Below, one piece after another: positions 1 through 5,062 of a stretch of 5,062 nt of DNA. Position 1 is the first letter of the stretch. Each line of letters starts with the position of its first letter. The position numbers and the translations under genes are program-made. Under the pieces are notes generated by a model. The model saw only the letters and a program-made list of their open reading frames with translations, had not been told where the DNA came from and ran no database searches. Source of the DNA: Candidatus Delongbacteria bacterium (GTDB taxonomy: Bacteria > Delongbacteria > UBA4055); the NCBI GenBank assembly GCA_027858795.1, contig JAQICF010000102.1, positions 1-5,062 of the forward strand, written 5' to 3'.

Positions 1-30
1 TTCTATGTGCTCACTCATGTAAGAAATATA

Positions 31-45
31 CGCTTTTTCAAAGCG
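31..45 (-). terminator. Small hairpin, possible weak terminator of the minus-strand block
   Basis: CGCTTT and AAAGCG form a perfect 6-bp stem with a 3-nt loop. On the minus strand it is followed by TATATTTCTT, partly T-rich. It is the best terminator candidate downstream of the last gene, but the stem is short and AT-rich. It may equally be a structural part of the inverted-repeat cluster at 31-103. Confidence 0.3.
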
Positions 46-49
46 TTAA

Positions 50-66
50 GAAAACCTTAGGTTTTC
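50..66. repeat. Perfect inverted repeat (7-bp stem)
   Basis: GAAAACC and GGTTTTC separated by TTA. It lies 15 bases from the REP-like palindrome and 4 bases from the next hairpin, so it is part of a cluster of three inverted repeats. It could help end transcription of the minus-strand genes, but it is followed on that strand by TTAACG rather than a T-run. Confidence 0.45.
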
Positions 67-81
67 AAACTTTCCTTTTTG

Positions 82-103
82 ACCCCGAGGCAAGCCTAGG
101 GGT
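82..103. repeat. Imperfect palindrome (REP-like hairpin) at the truncated end of the acyltransferase
   Basis: Plus-strand arms ACCCC (82-86) and GGGGT (99-103) enclose AGGC (88-91) and GCCT (94-97), with a single G/A mismatch (87/98) and an AA loop. This gives a 9-bp stem that is much more GC-rich than its surroundings. The TAG stop of the acyltransferase frame lies in one arm. There is no T-run on either side, so it is not a standard terminator. From memory, similar GAATACCCC...GGGGT hairpins occur as dispersed repeats or element ends near REP-associated tyrosine transposases; I could not verify this. Confidence 0.55.
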
Positions 104-671
104 ATTCTCTTCGAATAAAACAGTCATCTCCAATTTTTCTTTTTGAAAGAATAACTGCATTATTGCCTACAAAAACTCGTTCCCCTAATTTTGTTTTTGC
201 ACTTATACCGCAATCAGAGCAAACTGTAGAATAATTACCAATTTCTACATCATAACCAATAGCTGTGGACATGATAGTTACGAAATTTTTTATTGATACA
301 TTTACGCTTATGTAAGAATTAGGATAAGCAACGAAACCTTCGCCTATATAAGAATTATCACAAATTACTGCGGTCGGATGGATTATACTTTCAAAGTAAG
401 CACCTCTTGACTTGAGTAAATCTACAATCCTTTCTTTGTCCTTTGGAGAATACATACCACATGCAAAAACTTCGCTATGTGCAGGGATACAATCTTTAAT
501 ACTTCCAATTATTCTATACTCACATTCATAGGAATCTAATGCATTTGGATTATCATCGATAAACCCTTTTATATAATAAGCAACATTGGGATTCGCAATA
601 TTATAATCTTTGATCCATTGTAATAATTCTCTCCCTGTTCCGCCAGCACCAACTATAACGATCTCTTTCAC
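96..671 (-). pseudogene. PglD/NeuD-like sugar acyltransferase, C-terminally truncated and lacking the usual catalytic His
   Basis: A 191-residue reading frame with a GTG start, 3 nt after the ACP stop (TAAACTGTG) and with a weak SD, so probably coupled. Residues 1-90 form the nucleotide-sugar-binding Rossmann-like domain (GAGGTGRE 8-15, GFIDD 36-40). From HPTAVI (98) onward there are left-handed beta-helix hexapeptide repeats (IG-EGF, IGNYSTV, VFVGNNAVI, KIGDDCFI). PglD and NeuD enzymes move an acetyl or acyl group from CoA or ACP to an amino or hydroxyl group of a sugar. Two defects are visible. The catalytic His of the usual GHD..IG motif is Tyr140 (IGYDVEIG, codon TAT). The family ending (GAGSVV...DVP...NPA) is absent: after Ile186 the frame reads RREYP and stops inside a palindrome. 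About 25 residues appear lost. It could still be an active divergent form; I judge decay somewhat more likely. Confidence 0.65.
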
Positions 672-674
672 AGT

Positions 675-893
675 TTATTCCATAAACTCTAAAATATCAT
701 TGATGGTTTGAAATTTTACAATCTGTTCTCCTGACAATTTTTTTCCAAATTGTTCATCACATAGAACAATAAGTGATAATGCTGCCATTGAATCCCAAAC
801 TTCAACCTCTTTTAATGTCATATTTTCATTCAAGGTACCTTCGTCCATTTCCAACATGTCTTCAAGTAATGCAATTTTTTCTGCGTTTGTCAT
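675..893 (-). CDS. Acyl carrier protein (dedicated, glycan-locus type)
   Basis: A 72-residue acidic protein with the four-helix ACP layout. The phosphopantetheine attachment site is Ser35 in VWDSMAALSLI, the DSM motif followed by a hydrophobic helix II. The C-terminal FQTINDILEFM matches the last helix of ACP-like domains. It would carry malonyl and the growing acyl group for the KAS III and SDR enzymes next to it and hand the product to an acyltransferase. It needs a 4'-phosphopantetheinyl transferase and malonyl-CoA:ACP transferase from elsewhere in the genome, as neither is here. The WDSM(A)ALSLI form is what I recall from small ACPs in O-antigen and flagellin-glycan clusters rather than housekeeping AcpP (which has LGADSLD). 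It ends 3 nt before the acyltransferase start. Confidence 0.92.
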   Translation of the reverse strand: MTNAEKIALLEDMLEMDEGTLNENMTLKEVEVWDSMAALSLIVLCDEQFGKKLSGEQIVKFQTINDILEFME

Positions 894-898
894 TTTGT

Positions 899-904
899 CT
901 CCTT
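899..904 (-). promoter_or_regulatory. Strong ribosome binding site of the ACP gene
   Basis: AAGGAG on the minus strand, 5 nt before the ATG at 893, in the 28-nt gap after the SDR stop. It is the best SD site in the window, which would suit a carrier protein needed in larger amounts than its enzymes. Confidence 0.75.
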
Positions 905-921
905 GTTATTTTAATTTAGTT

Positions 922-1668
922 TTAAGATAAATATCCGCCGTCAACCACAAGTCCAGTGCCTGTAATAAATTTAGAAGCATCACTTAGAAGGAATGCAATA
1001 GCATTTGCAGCATCAATTGTTTCTCCTATTCCCATATATTGGTCATTCCATACTGTTGTATCTCCACCCTGCTCCAGGAAACCTTTATACATCTCCGTTT
1101 TTATCATGCCAAAAAGAATTGTATTAACTCGAATTTTCCTATTAGACAATTCTTTAGCCATCGGTTTTATAATACTATCTAATGCCGCTTTAGATGCTGA
1201 ATATGCACCTTGTGATTTATTTCCTTTATTTGCTGCAACAGAAGATATCCCCAGAAAACTCGCACCTTCTTTGGATTTACTTTTTTTGCTTAAGCAACGA
1301 ACTAATTCAACAAAGGAGTAAAAATTAATAAGCATCATTTCATGGAGAAAGTCATATTTTATTAATTTCACAGGCCTCATTATTGATATTCCTGCACAAT
1401 GGACAAATCCATTCAAAGGACCATTCAAATCAACAATATTCTGAACTAGCGTTTCGATACCTTCGATTTTTTTCAAATCATAGGAATAAATCTTATGTGC
1501 TTTACCTTCCATTCTGGATAATGTACCTTTTAAATTATCTATATTCCGCGCAATCATTATAATGTTTGCGCCAAGTTTGCTTAGATGAACTGAGGTTTCC
1601 CGTCCAATACCTGATGAAGCACCTGTTACTAGTATTGTTTTGCCTGTTAAATCAATTGGGTTAATCAT
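922..1668 (-). CDS. SDR family oxidoreductase, probable 3-oxoacyl-ACP reductase (FabG-like)
   Basis: A 248-residue classical short-chain dehydrogenase/reductase, the usual length. It shows the nucleotide-binding TGASSGIG (15-22), Arg41 after the second strand (favouring NADPH), CAG (91-93, in place of NNAG), Asn115, Ser143 in ISSVAA, and Tyr156/Lys160 in YSASK, so the Asn-Ser-Tyr-Lys set is complete. The C-terminal FITGTGLVVDGGY is typical of FabG-like members. One oddity is Phe186 where most relatives have Pro in the PG..xT motif (FGMIKTEM here). Lying between KAS III and ACP genes, it most likely reduces the 3-oxoacyl-ACP to 3-hydroxyacyl-ACP in the cytoplasm. A sugar-directed dehydrogenase is the alternative. 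The ATG overlaps the end of the second KAS III by 8 nt; only a weak GGTGGA lies upstream, fitting coupling. Confidence 0.9.
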   Translation of the reverse strand: MINPIDLTGKTILVTGASSGIGRETSVHLSKLGANIIMIARNIDNLKGTLSRMEGKAHKIYSYDLKKIEGIETLVQNIVDLNGPLNGFVHCAGISIMRPVKLIKYDFLHEMMLINFYSFVELVRCLSKKSKSKEGASFLGISSVAANKGNKSQGAYSASKAALDSIIKPMAKELSNRKIRVNTILFGMIKTEMYKGFLEQGGDTTVWNDQYMGIGETIDAANAIAFLLSDASKFITGTGLVVDGGYLS

Positions 1669-2749
1669 GTTTTATTCCACCATTTGAATAAAATTCATCA
1701 CTCTCTAAAATTGGATAAATTATTTCAGGTGATATGCTTAAAGACATAACTCCCCAAGATAACCCAACACCAAAACCTGACAACAGCATTTTTTTCACAC
1801 CTTTATCTTCTGAATCTCCAAATACGTGGGAAAGTGTTAAAGGTATTGATGCTACGCTGGTATTCCCATATTGATCTATTGAAATTGCCATTTTATCAGT
1901 AGTAAATTTAGTTTTCTTTGCTACCTGTTTCAATATAAACAAATTAGCCTGATGCATTATTAAATTATCATAATCCTCAGAAGTCTTATTTTCTGATTGC
2001 ATAAATTCCTTTATCAGTTCTGGAACTTCCGATATCGTGAAATTAAATACATCCATACCGTTCATATACAGATCATAATCGGATCTGATATTACCGTCAG
2101 GCCACTCTATTCTATTGGGAGATGATACTGGATTTCGAAATGCACCCGCTTGTTGTATAATTGCACGGTATCCGTTACCGTCAGTCCTTAATGCTGCGTT
2201 AATTTCATCAGTATTCTCTTTTTTTTCTAATAGAGTTGCCGTTCCAGCATCACCAAAAAGCATAACTGCAGACCTATCTTCGGGTGATATTAACTTACTG
2301 AGTGTGTCGCCGGCTATTAACAGAGCTTTGTCAATATTTGAAGAATTCATTATAGAGCATAATGTTTGTAATCCATATATATAACCCGAGCAACCAAGGT
2401 TAATATCAAAAACAACACAGTCTTTTGACAAATACAGTCTTTTCTGAAGAACACATGAAGTTGAAGGTATTTTGTAATCAGGTGTTTGGGTAATAAATAT
2501 TAGCGCTCCAATAGATGATGGTTCAATTTTCTTTTTTTCAATTAAAGATTTAGCTGCTGAAAATCCTAAATCTGATGCGGTTTGGTTTTCTTGTGAAATA
2601 TGAATATTTTGAACACCTGTCATTTTTTTAAATTTTTGAACAGTTTCATCACCAAACTGGCCTATAAAATCATCAATTTTTTTTACTTTTACTGGTACTG
2701 TCGTGCTTATGCCTGTTATTTTAATATTTTTGTGAATAAATTTAATCAT
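1661..2749 (-). CDS. 3-oxoacyl-ACP synthase III (KAS III, FabH-like), second copy
   Basis: A 362-residue KAS III paralogue of its upstream neighbour. The triad is intact: Cys120 in NLGCSGYIYGL, His266 in MHQANLFI and Asn296 in YGNTSVASIP. It also has TGVQNIHI (44-51), ITQTPDYKIPSTS (86-98), LFGDAGTATL (164-173) and GFGVGLSWG (325-333). By eye the two copies are clearly related but far from identical, so this is not a recent duplication, and a different primer preference is plausible. It differs in having about 22 extra residues after the usual end (from PEII at 341 to the C-terminus), of unknown role. It starts 7 nt after the first copy and overlaps the SDR start by 8 nt (ATGATTAA), which implies tight co-expression. 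A chain-extension or partner role beside the first copy is inference. Confidence 0.92.
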   Translation of the reverse strand: MIKFIHKNIKITGISTTVPVKVKKIDDFIGQFGDETVQKFKKMTGVQNIHISQENQTASDLGFSAAKSLIEKKKIEPSSIGALIFITQTPDYKIPSTSCVLQKRLYLSKDCVVFDINLGCSGYIYGLQTLCSIMNSSNIDKALLIAGDTLSKLISPEDRSAVMLFGDAGTATLLEKKENTDEINAALRTDGNGYRAIIQQAGAFRNPVSSPNRIEWPDGNIRSDYDLYMNGMDVFNFTISEVPELIKEFMQSENKTSEDYDNLIMHQANLFILKQVAKKTKFTTDKMAISIDQYGNTSVASIPLTLSHVFGDSEDKGVKKMLLSGFGVGLSWGVMSLSISPEIIYPILESDEFYSNGGIKHD

Positions 2750-2753
2750 CTTT

Positions 2754-2758
2754 ACCTC
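2754..2758 (-). promoter_or_regulatory. Ribosome binding site of the second KAS III, overlapping the upstream stop
   Basis: GAGGT on the minus strand shares bases with the TGA stop (2759-2757) of the first KAS III and lies 4 nt before the ATG at 2749. This layout suggests that the two condensing enzymes are translated in a coupled way and in similar amounts. Confidence 0.65.
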
Positions 2759-3758
2759 ACCATGTTATTATTGTACTACCCCAGGATAATCCCACACCAA
2801 AACCTATGAGAAGAACTTTAAAACCTTTTTTCAATTTACCCGACTCTTCAATTTTTTTTAAAATAATAGGTATCGTAGGTGAAACAGTATTACCTGTATA
2901 CTTCATATCAATAATAAACTTCTCTTCAGGTATTTTAACTTTCTTTCTTAAAAAATCCAACATAAATTTATTTGCCTGATGAAATACAAATAAATCAATA
3001 TCATCCATTTCTAATTTGTTCTTCTCCAAGACATTTTTTATAGATTGAGGAACAATTTTTATTGTAAAATTAAAAATATCCGCTCCGGCCATATAGAGAT
3101 TATCCTTGGAACGGATTGAACCATTGTCTTCGTATGTTACTTTAGTTTTCTCATCTTTTGGAGTTCTAGCTCCACCCGCTGGTATGATGAGTTTGTCATA
3201 TCCGCTTCCGTCAGTTCCAAGATCAAACTCTCCAATTTCATGTACACACTTACTAATCAGCGTTGCGGCAGCACCATCTCCAAATATTGTTCTTGAACTT
3301 TTATCCATTGGATGAATATGTTTTGAATACGTTTCTGCAGTTAATAAAAGTACATTTGATGCAATGTTCGAATTAACAAGTGCTTTAGACATTGCAAGTC
3401 CATAAATATATGCTGAACATCCCAAATTAAAGTCGAAAGCACCACAAGAATTAGGAATACCAAGTCGATCCTGAATCATACATGCTGTTGTAGGTAATAT
3501 GTAATCGGGGGTCTGAGTAGCAAGAATAACAAAATCAATCTCTTCAGGTGTAATAATTCCTGAATCAAAGATCTTCCTTGCAGCTTTAACTGCAAGATCT
3601 GAAGCACACTCTTCCTTAGTTGCGATCCGTCTCTCTTCTATTCCTGTTTTACTTGATATTTTCTCAGCAGTCCAATCTTTGAATATTTCAGAAAGGTCTT
3701 GATTTGTTAAAACAGATTCCGGCAAATAATATTCAATAGCTTTTATACCTGCACCCAT
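2757..3758 (-). CDS. 3-oxoacyl-ACP synthase III (KAS III, FabH-like), first copy
   Basis: A 333-residue thiolase-fold condensing enzyme, close to usual FabH length. The catalytic triad is complete: Cys114 in NLGCSAYIYGL, His260 in FHQANKFM and Asn290 in YTGNTVSPTIP (C112, H244 and N274 in E. coli FabH). Other family marks are TGIEERR (38-44), ATQTPDYILPTTA (80-92), FGDGAAATL (159-167) and the GFGVGLSWG end (319-327). KAS III enzymes start chains by joining an acyl-CoA primer to malonyl-ACP. Being next to a second KAS III, a reductase, an ACP and a sugar acyltransferase, this copy probably serves a dedicated acyl-group pathway for glycan modification rather than housekeeping lipid synthesis (inference). 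It opens the acyl block, and its TGA stop overlaps the ribosome binding site of the next gene. Confidence 0.92.
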   Translation of the reverse strand: MGAGIKAIEYYLPESVLTNQDLSEIFKDWTAEKISSKTGIEERRIATKEECASDLAVKAARKIFDSGIITPEEIDFVILATQTPDYILPTTACMIQDRLGIPNSCGAFDFNLGCSAYIYGLAMSKALVNSNIASNVLLLTAETYSKHIHPMDKSSRTIFGDGAAATLISKCVHEIGEFDLGTDGSGYDKLIIPAGGARTPKDEKTKVTYEDNGSIRSKDNLYMAGADIFNFTIKIVPQSIKNVLEKNKLEMDDIDLFVFHQANKFMLDFLRKKVKIPEEKFIIDMKYTGNTVSPTIPIILKKIEESGKLKKGFKVLLIGFGVGLSWGSTIITW

Positions 3759-3765
3759 AATTTTT

Positions 3766-3771
3766 TTCCTT
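3766..3771 (-). promoter_or_regulatory. Ribosome binding site of the first KAS III gene
   Basis: AAGGAA on the minus strand, 7 nt before the ATG at 3758. It supports the chosen start, which also fits the usual KAS III N-terminus (a short strand leading to YLPE). Confidence 0.7.
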
Positions 3772-3786
3772 CTTTATTTATTTGAA

Positions 3787-3815
3787 AATTTAAAGCTTAT
3801 AATGCTAAATGTAAA
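3787..3815 (-). promoter_or_regulatory. Possible sigma-70-type promoter ahead of the acyl-synthesis genes
   Basis: In the 97-nt gap between the deacetylase stop and the first KAS III gene, the minus strand carries TTTACA (3815-3810, 5 of 6 matches to TTGACA), a 17-nt spacer, and TAAATT (3792-3787, 4 of 6 matches to TATAAT). Transcription would begin near 3780, leaving a leader of about 20 nt. The gap is very AT-rich, so chance matches are easy; TATAAG at about 3802-3797 is an alternative -10 but lacks a -35. No convincing terminator precedes it, so read-through from upstream is also possible. Confidence 0.3.
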
Positions 3816-3855
3816 GATTTTTTTTAAGATAGTCGTTGCGTTAGTTATTTTTAGT

Positions 3856-4800
3856 TTAAAATATTCTTGACCAGTGTTCTGAAAGTTCTTTCGGAAGTGC
3901 GAACCAAAGATCCTTTTTTTCTTTTAAAAACTCCAGATACTCTCTGTATAGTTCAGAATATTTGCCTGTCAGATAGTCAGGGTGCGTTATAAGTAATATT
4001 ATACCTTTATTTTCTATGAGCCAGTCTGTTTTTTTCTTCCAGATATCAATATCATTTCTCTTCATCATAAAGAATAAATCATGGTCTTGAGGTAACGTAT
4101 AAGGTAACTCAATGAACTTACCTGCTTTAAAAGGCCAGATAGATCCTGTACCACCAGGGAAAGGTTGGAATGGATCATAGTCAAAGCAGGATGCATCATA
4201 TTCAATATCAAGCTTCTGTAGCCACTCTAAATTCCTATGAACCATAGGAGCTCTAAAACCTTTAGCTCCATACTTTTTAATAGCTTTGTTTATCTTTGGA
4301 ACTCTTTTACTAAATTCTTTCTCAGAATAGAAAAGTTTCCCATCATGATTATAACCGTGGATACCGATCTCATGACCTGATTTGTTAATAAGATCAATAA
4401 TACCCTGATCAATGCTATATTTGTAAGGAACTATATTCCAACTCGACTTAAATCCTAATTCTTCTTCAATCTTTAAAATATTCGGGATATTATCAAAACC
4501 TTCCTCAGTATCAACATCATGGGTTAAGATAACAGCAGCATCTTTATTATTAGGATAAAGCTCTAAATCTGCTATCTTATTTTTTACTATGTTAGCAAGT
4601 TCATCCCAGATAAAATTTTCTTTCAGTTCTACCTTTCTGCTTACTCTATCCTGCAACCAGTGCCTGATAAAAAGTGGCATTACAGGTCTAGCAAAATTAT
4701 AATAAGCTTTCTTAAAGATTGAAAAACTATTATCAAAATCATTCTCTGTGAGAAATTTTATAATACGTTCATCCTTAATATTTAAAAGGTTAATGTCCAT
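3856..4800 (-). CDS. Polysaccharide deacetylase family protein (NodB/CE4-like)
   Basis: A 314-residue protein with a NodB-type deacetylase domain from about residue 86 onward. Motifs seen: LTHDVDTEEG (H94, D95, D97; motif 1), HEIGIHGYNHD with H148 and H152 (the HxxxH metal-binding motif), GFRAP (R183-P185; motif 3) and a late ITHPDY (H273). The metal and catalytic residues of the fold therefore appear present, and activity as a metal-dependent N- or O-deacetylase of a sugar is likely. Residues 1-85 precede the domain and match nothing I recognise. There is no signal peptide or membrane segment, so it may act in the cytoplasm on a glycan precursor (inference). It lacks the obvious tail of the XrtA-locus deacetylases. 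The start follows the FemAB-like stop by 4 nt with no clear SD site, which suggests translational coupling. Confidence 0.87.
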   Translation of the reverse strand: MDINLLNIKDERIIKFLTENDFDNSFSIFKKAYYNFARPVMPLFIRHWLQDRVSRKVELKENFIWDELANIVKNKIADLELYPNNKDAAVILTHDVDTEEGFDNIPNILKIEEELGFKSSWNIVPYKYSIDQGIIDLINKSGHEIGIHGYNHDGKLFYSEKEFSKRVPKINKAIKKYGAKGFRAPMVHRNLEWLQKLDIEYDASCFDYDPFQPFPGGTGSIWPFKAGKFIELPYTLPQDHDLFFMMKRNDIDIWKKKTDWLIENKGIILLITHPDYLTGKYSELYREYLEFLKEKKDLWFALPKELSEHWSRIF

Positions 4801-4804
4801 AGTT

Positions 4805-5062
4805 TTACACTGAATATTTATAAAGTAACTCTCCGATAACTCTACAAATAAACTTAGGTCCGTATATTATCATAGGTCCGATAATGTATTTTAAAATAGG
4901 ACTATCCTCAGATTGTTCATCAATTTCAGGATAGTGATTATATTCGAGCTTTTTTCTCTCAGTACCCCAGAAAGATTTGAACTGACATAAACTTTCCTGC
5001 TTTATCCCTGTTTTTCCAAAATCATATACTTTATATCCAAGATCATTTGCATGTTCCATTGT
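4805..5062 (-). CDS. FemAB/GNAT-like transferase, C-terminal part (cut by window edge)
   Basis: This is the C-terminal end (about 85 residues) of a larger protein. The frame is open to the window edge: the codon before the apparent Met at 5059 is ACA (Thr), so that Met is most likely internal. The order HANDLGYKVYDFGKTG, then FKSFWG, then LEY matches the end of the FemAB-like acyl-CoA N-acyltransferase fold seen in exopolysaccharide loci, where the usual pattern is A..GY..fDFGRS...gs..FK..WG...L.Y. FemAB relatives transfer an amino acid or acyl group to an amine on a cell-wall or glycan precursor; the substrate here cannot be told. The tail (GPKFICRVIGELLYKY) is also like that family. The stop is 4 nt upstream of the deacetylase start, so the two are probably co-transcribed. 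The family call rests on the C-terminal motif only. Confidence 0.7.
   Translation of the reverse strand, partial: TMEHANDLGYKVYDFGKTGIKQESLCQFKSFWGTERKKLEYNHYPEIDEQSEDSPILKYIIGPMIIYGPKFICRVIGELLYKYSV

Noticed and set aside
1..18. Possible ATG start of a further minus-strand gene (MSEHIE...)
   Set aside because: Only six codons fit in the window and no Shine-Dalgarno site precedes the ATG.
1..60. Plus-strand frame open from the window edge to a TAG at 58-60, possibly the end of a convergent gene
   Set aside because: Only 19 residues are visible, with no recognisable motif, and the frame runs through two hairpins; it cannot be told from chance without sequence to the left.
82..103. Palindrome as an intrinsic (Rho-independent) terminator
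   Set aside because: The stem is good, but neither strand has a T-run after it: the minus strand continues CAAAAAGG and the plus strand ATTCTC.
1..117. Simple frameshift as the cause of the short acyltransferase
   Set aside because: I translated all three minus-strand frames past the break; none restores the expected hexapeptide and NPA-type ending, so replacement of the sequence fits better than an indel.
956..1321. Plus-strand open frame of 121 codons inside the SDR gene
   Set aside because: It is antisense to a fully motif-supported SDR and its translation shows no family pattern.
2115..2384. Plus-strand open frame inside the second KAS III gene
   Set aside because: It lies opposite conserved KAS III coding sequence, including the FGDAGTATL region, and has no recognisable product.
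2600..2809. Plus-strand open frame across the junction of the two KAS III genes
   Set aside because: Its Phe/Tyr-rich translation comes from the AT-rich complement of Lys/Asn-rich coding; both minus-strand genes and the ribosome binding site explain this DNA.
3106..3315. Plus-strand open frame inside the first KAS III gene
   Set aside because: It is antisense to an intact condensing enzyme and has no motif support.
1..5062. CRISPR arrays, tRNA or rRNA genes
   Set aside because: No regularly spaced direct repeats and no RNA-gene signatures were seen on either strand, and noncoding space totals only a few short gaps.

Overview
The window is a compact, single-strand gene block: every gene I can support lies on the minus strand, so transcription runs from the high-coordinate end to the low end. 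The DNA is clearly AT-rich. Several genes have good Shine-Dalgarno sites (AAGGAG, GAGGT, AAGGAA), which argues for a low-GC bacterium that relies on SD initiation and somewhat against Bacteroidota. Together with the polysaccharide-type genes this suggests a Gram-negative, possibly a Desulfobacteria-like lineage or similar. That placement is inference and the sequence does not settle it.

In transcription order there are two parts. First (5062-3856) comes a surface-polysaccharide pair: the C-terminal end of a FemAB/GNAT-like transferase, cut by the window edge, then a NodB-type polysaccharide deacetylase 4 nt downstream. A 97-nt AT-rich gap holds a possible promoter. Second (3758-96) comes a tight five-gene set: two tandem ketoacyl-ACP synthase III (FabH-like) genes, a FabG-like short-chain dehydrogenase/reductase, a dedicated acyl carrier protein, and a PglD/NeuD-like sugar acyltransferase. 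Spacings within this set are 7 nt, an 8-nt overlap, 28 nt and 3 nt.

The likely joint function of the second set is a small dedicated fatty-acid-type pathway. The KAS III enzymes condense an acyl-CoA primer with malonyl-ACP, the reductase makes a 3-hydroxyacyl-ACP, and the left-handed beta-helix enzyme places the acyl group on a (nucleotide-)amino sugar for an O-antigen, capsule or glycoprotein glycan. No dehydratase or enoyl reductase is present, so a hydroxylated short acyl group is predicted. Two KAS III enzymes with one reductase raise the possibility of two rounds, giving a 3,5-dihydroxyhexanoyl-type group.

The acyltransferase looks damaged. The usual catalytic His of the PglD/NeuD motif is Tyr (residue 140), and the C-terminal end of the helix domain is missing. 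The reading frame runs into an imperfect palindrome (82-103), the first of three closely spaced inverted repeats between 31 and 103. This resembles insertion or recombination at a REP-like or mobile-element end. The gene may be inactive, with acyl transfer supplied from outside the window.
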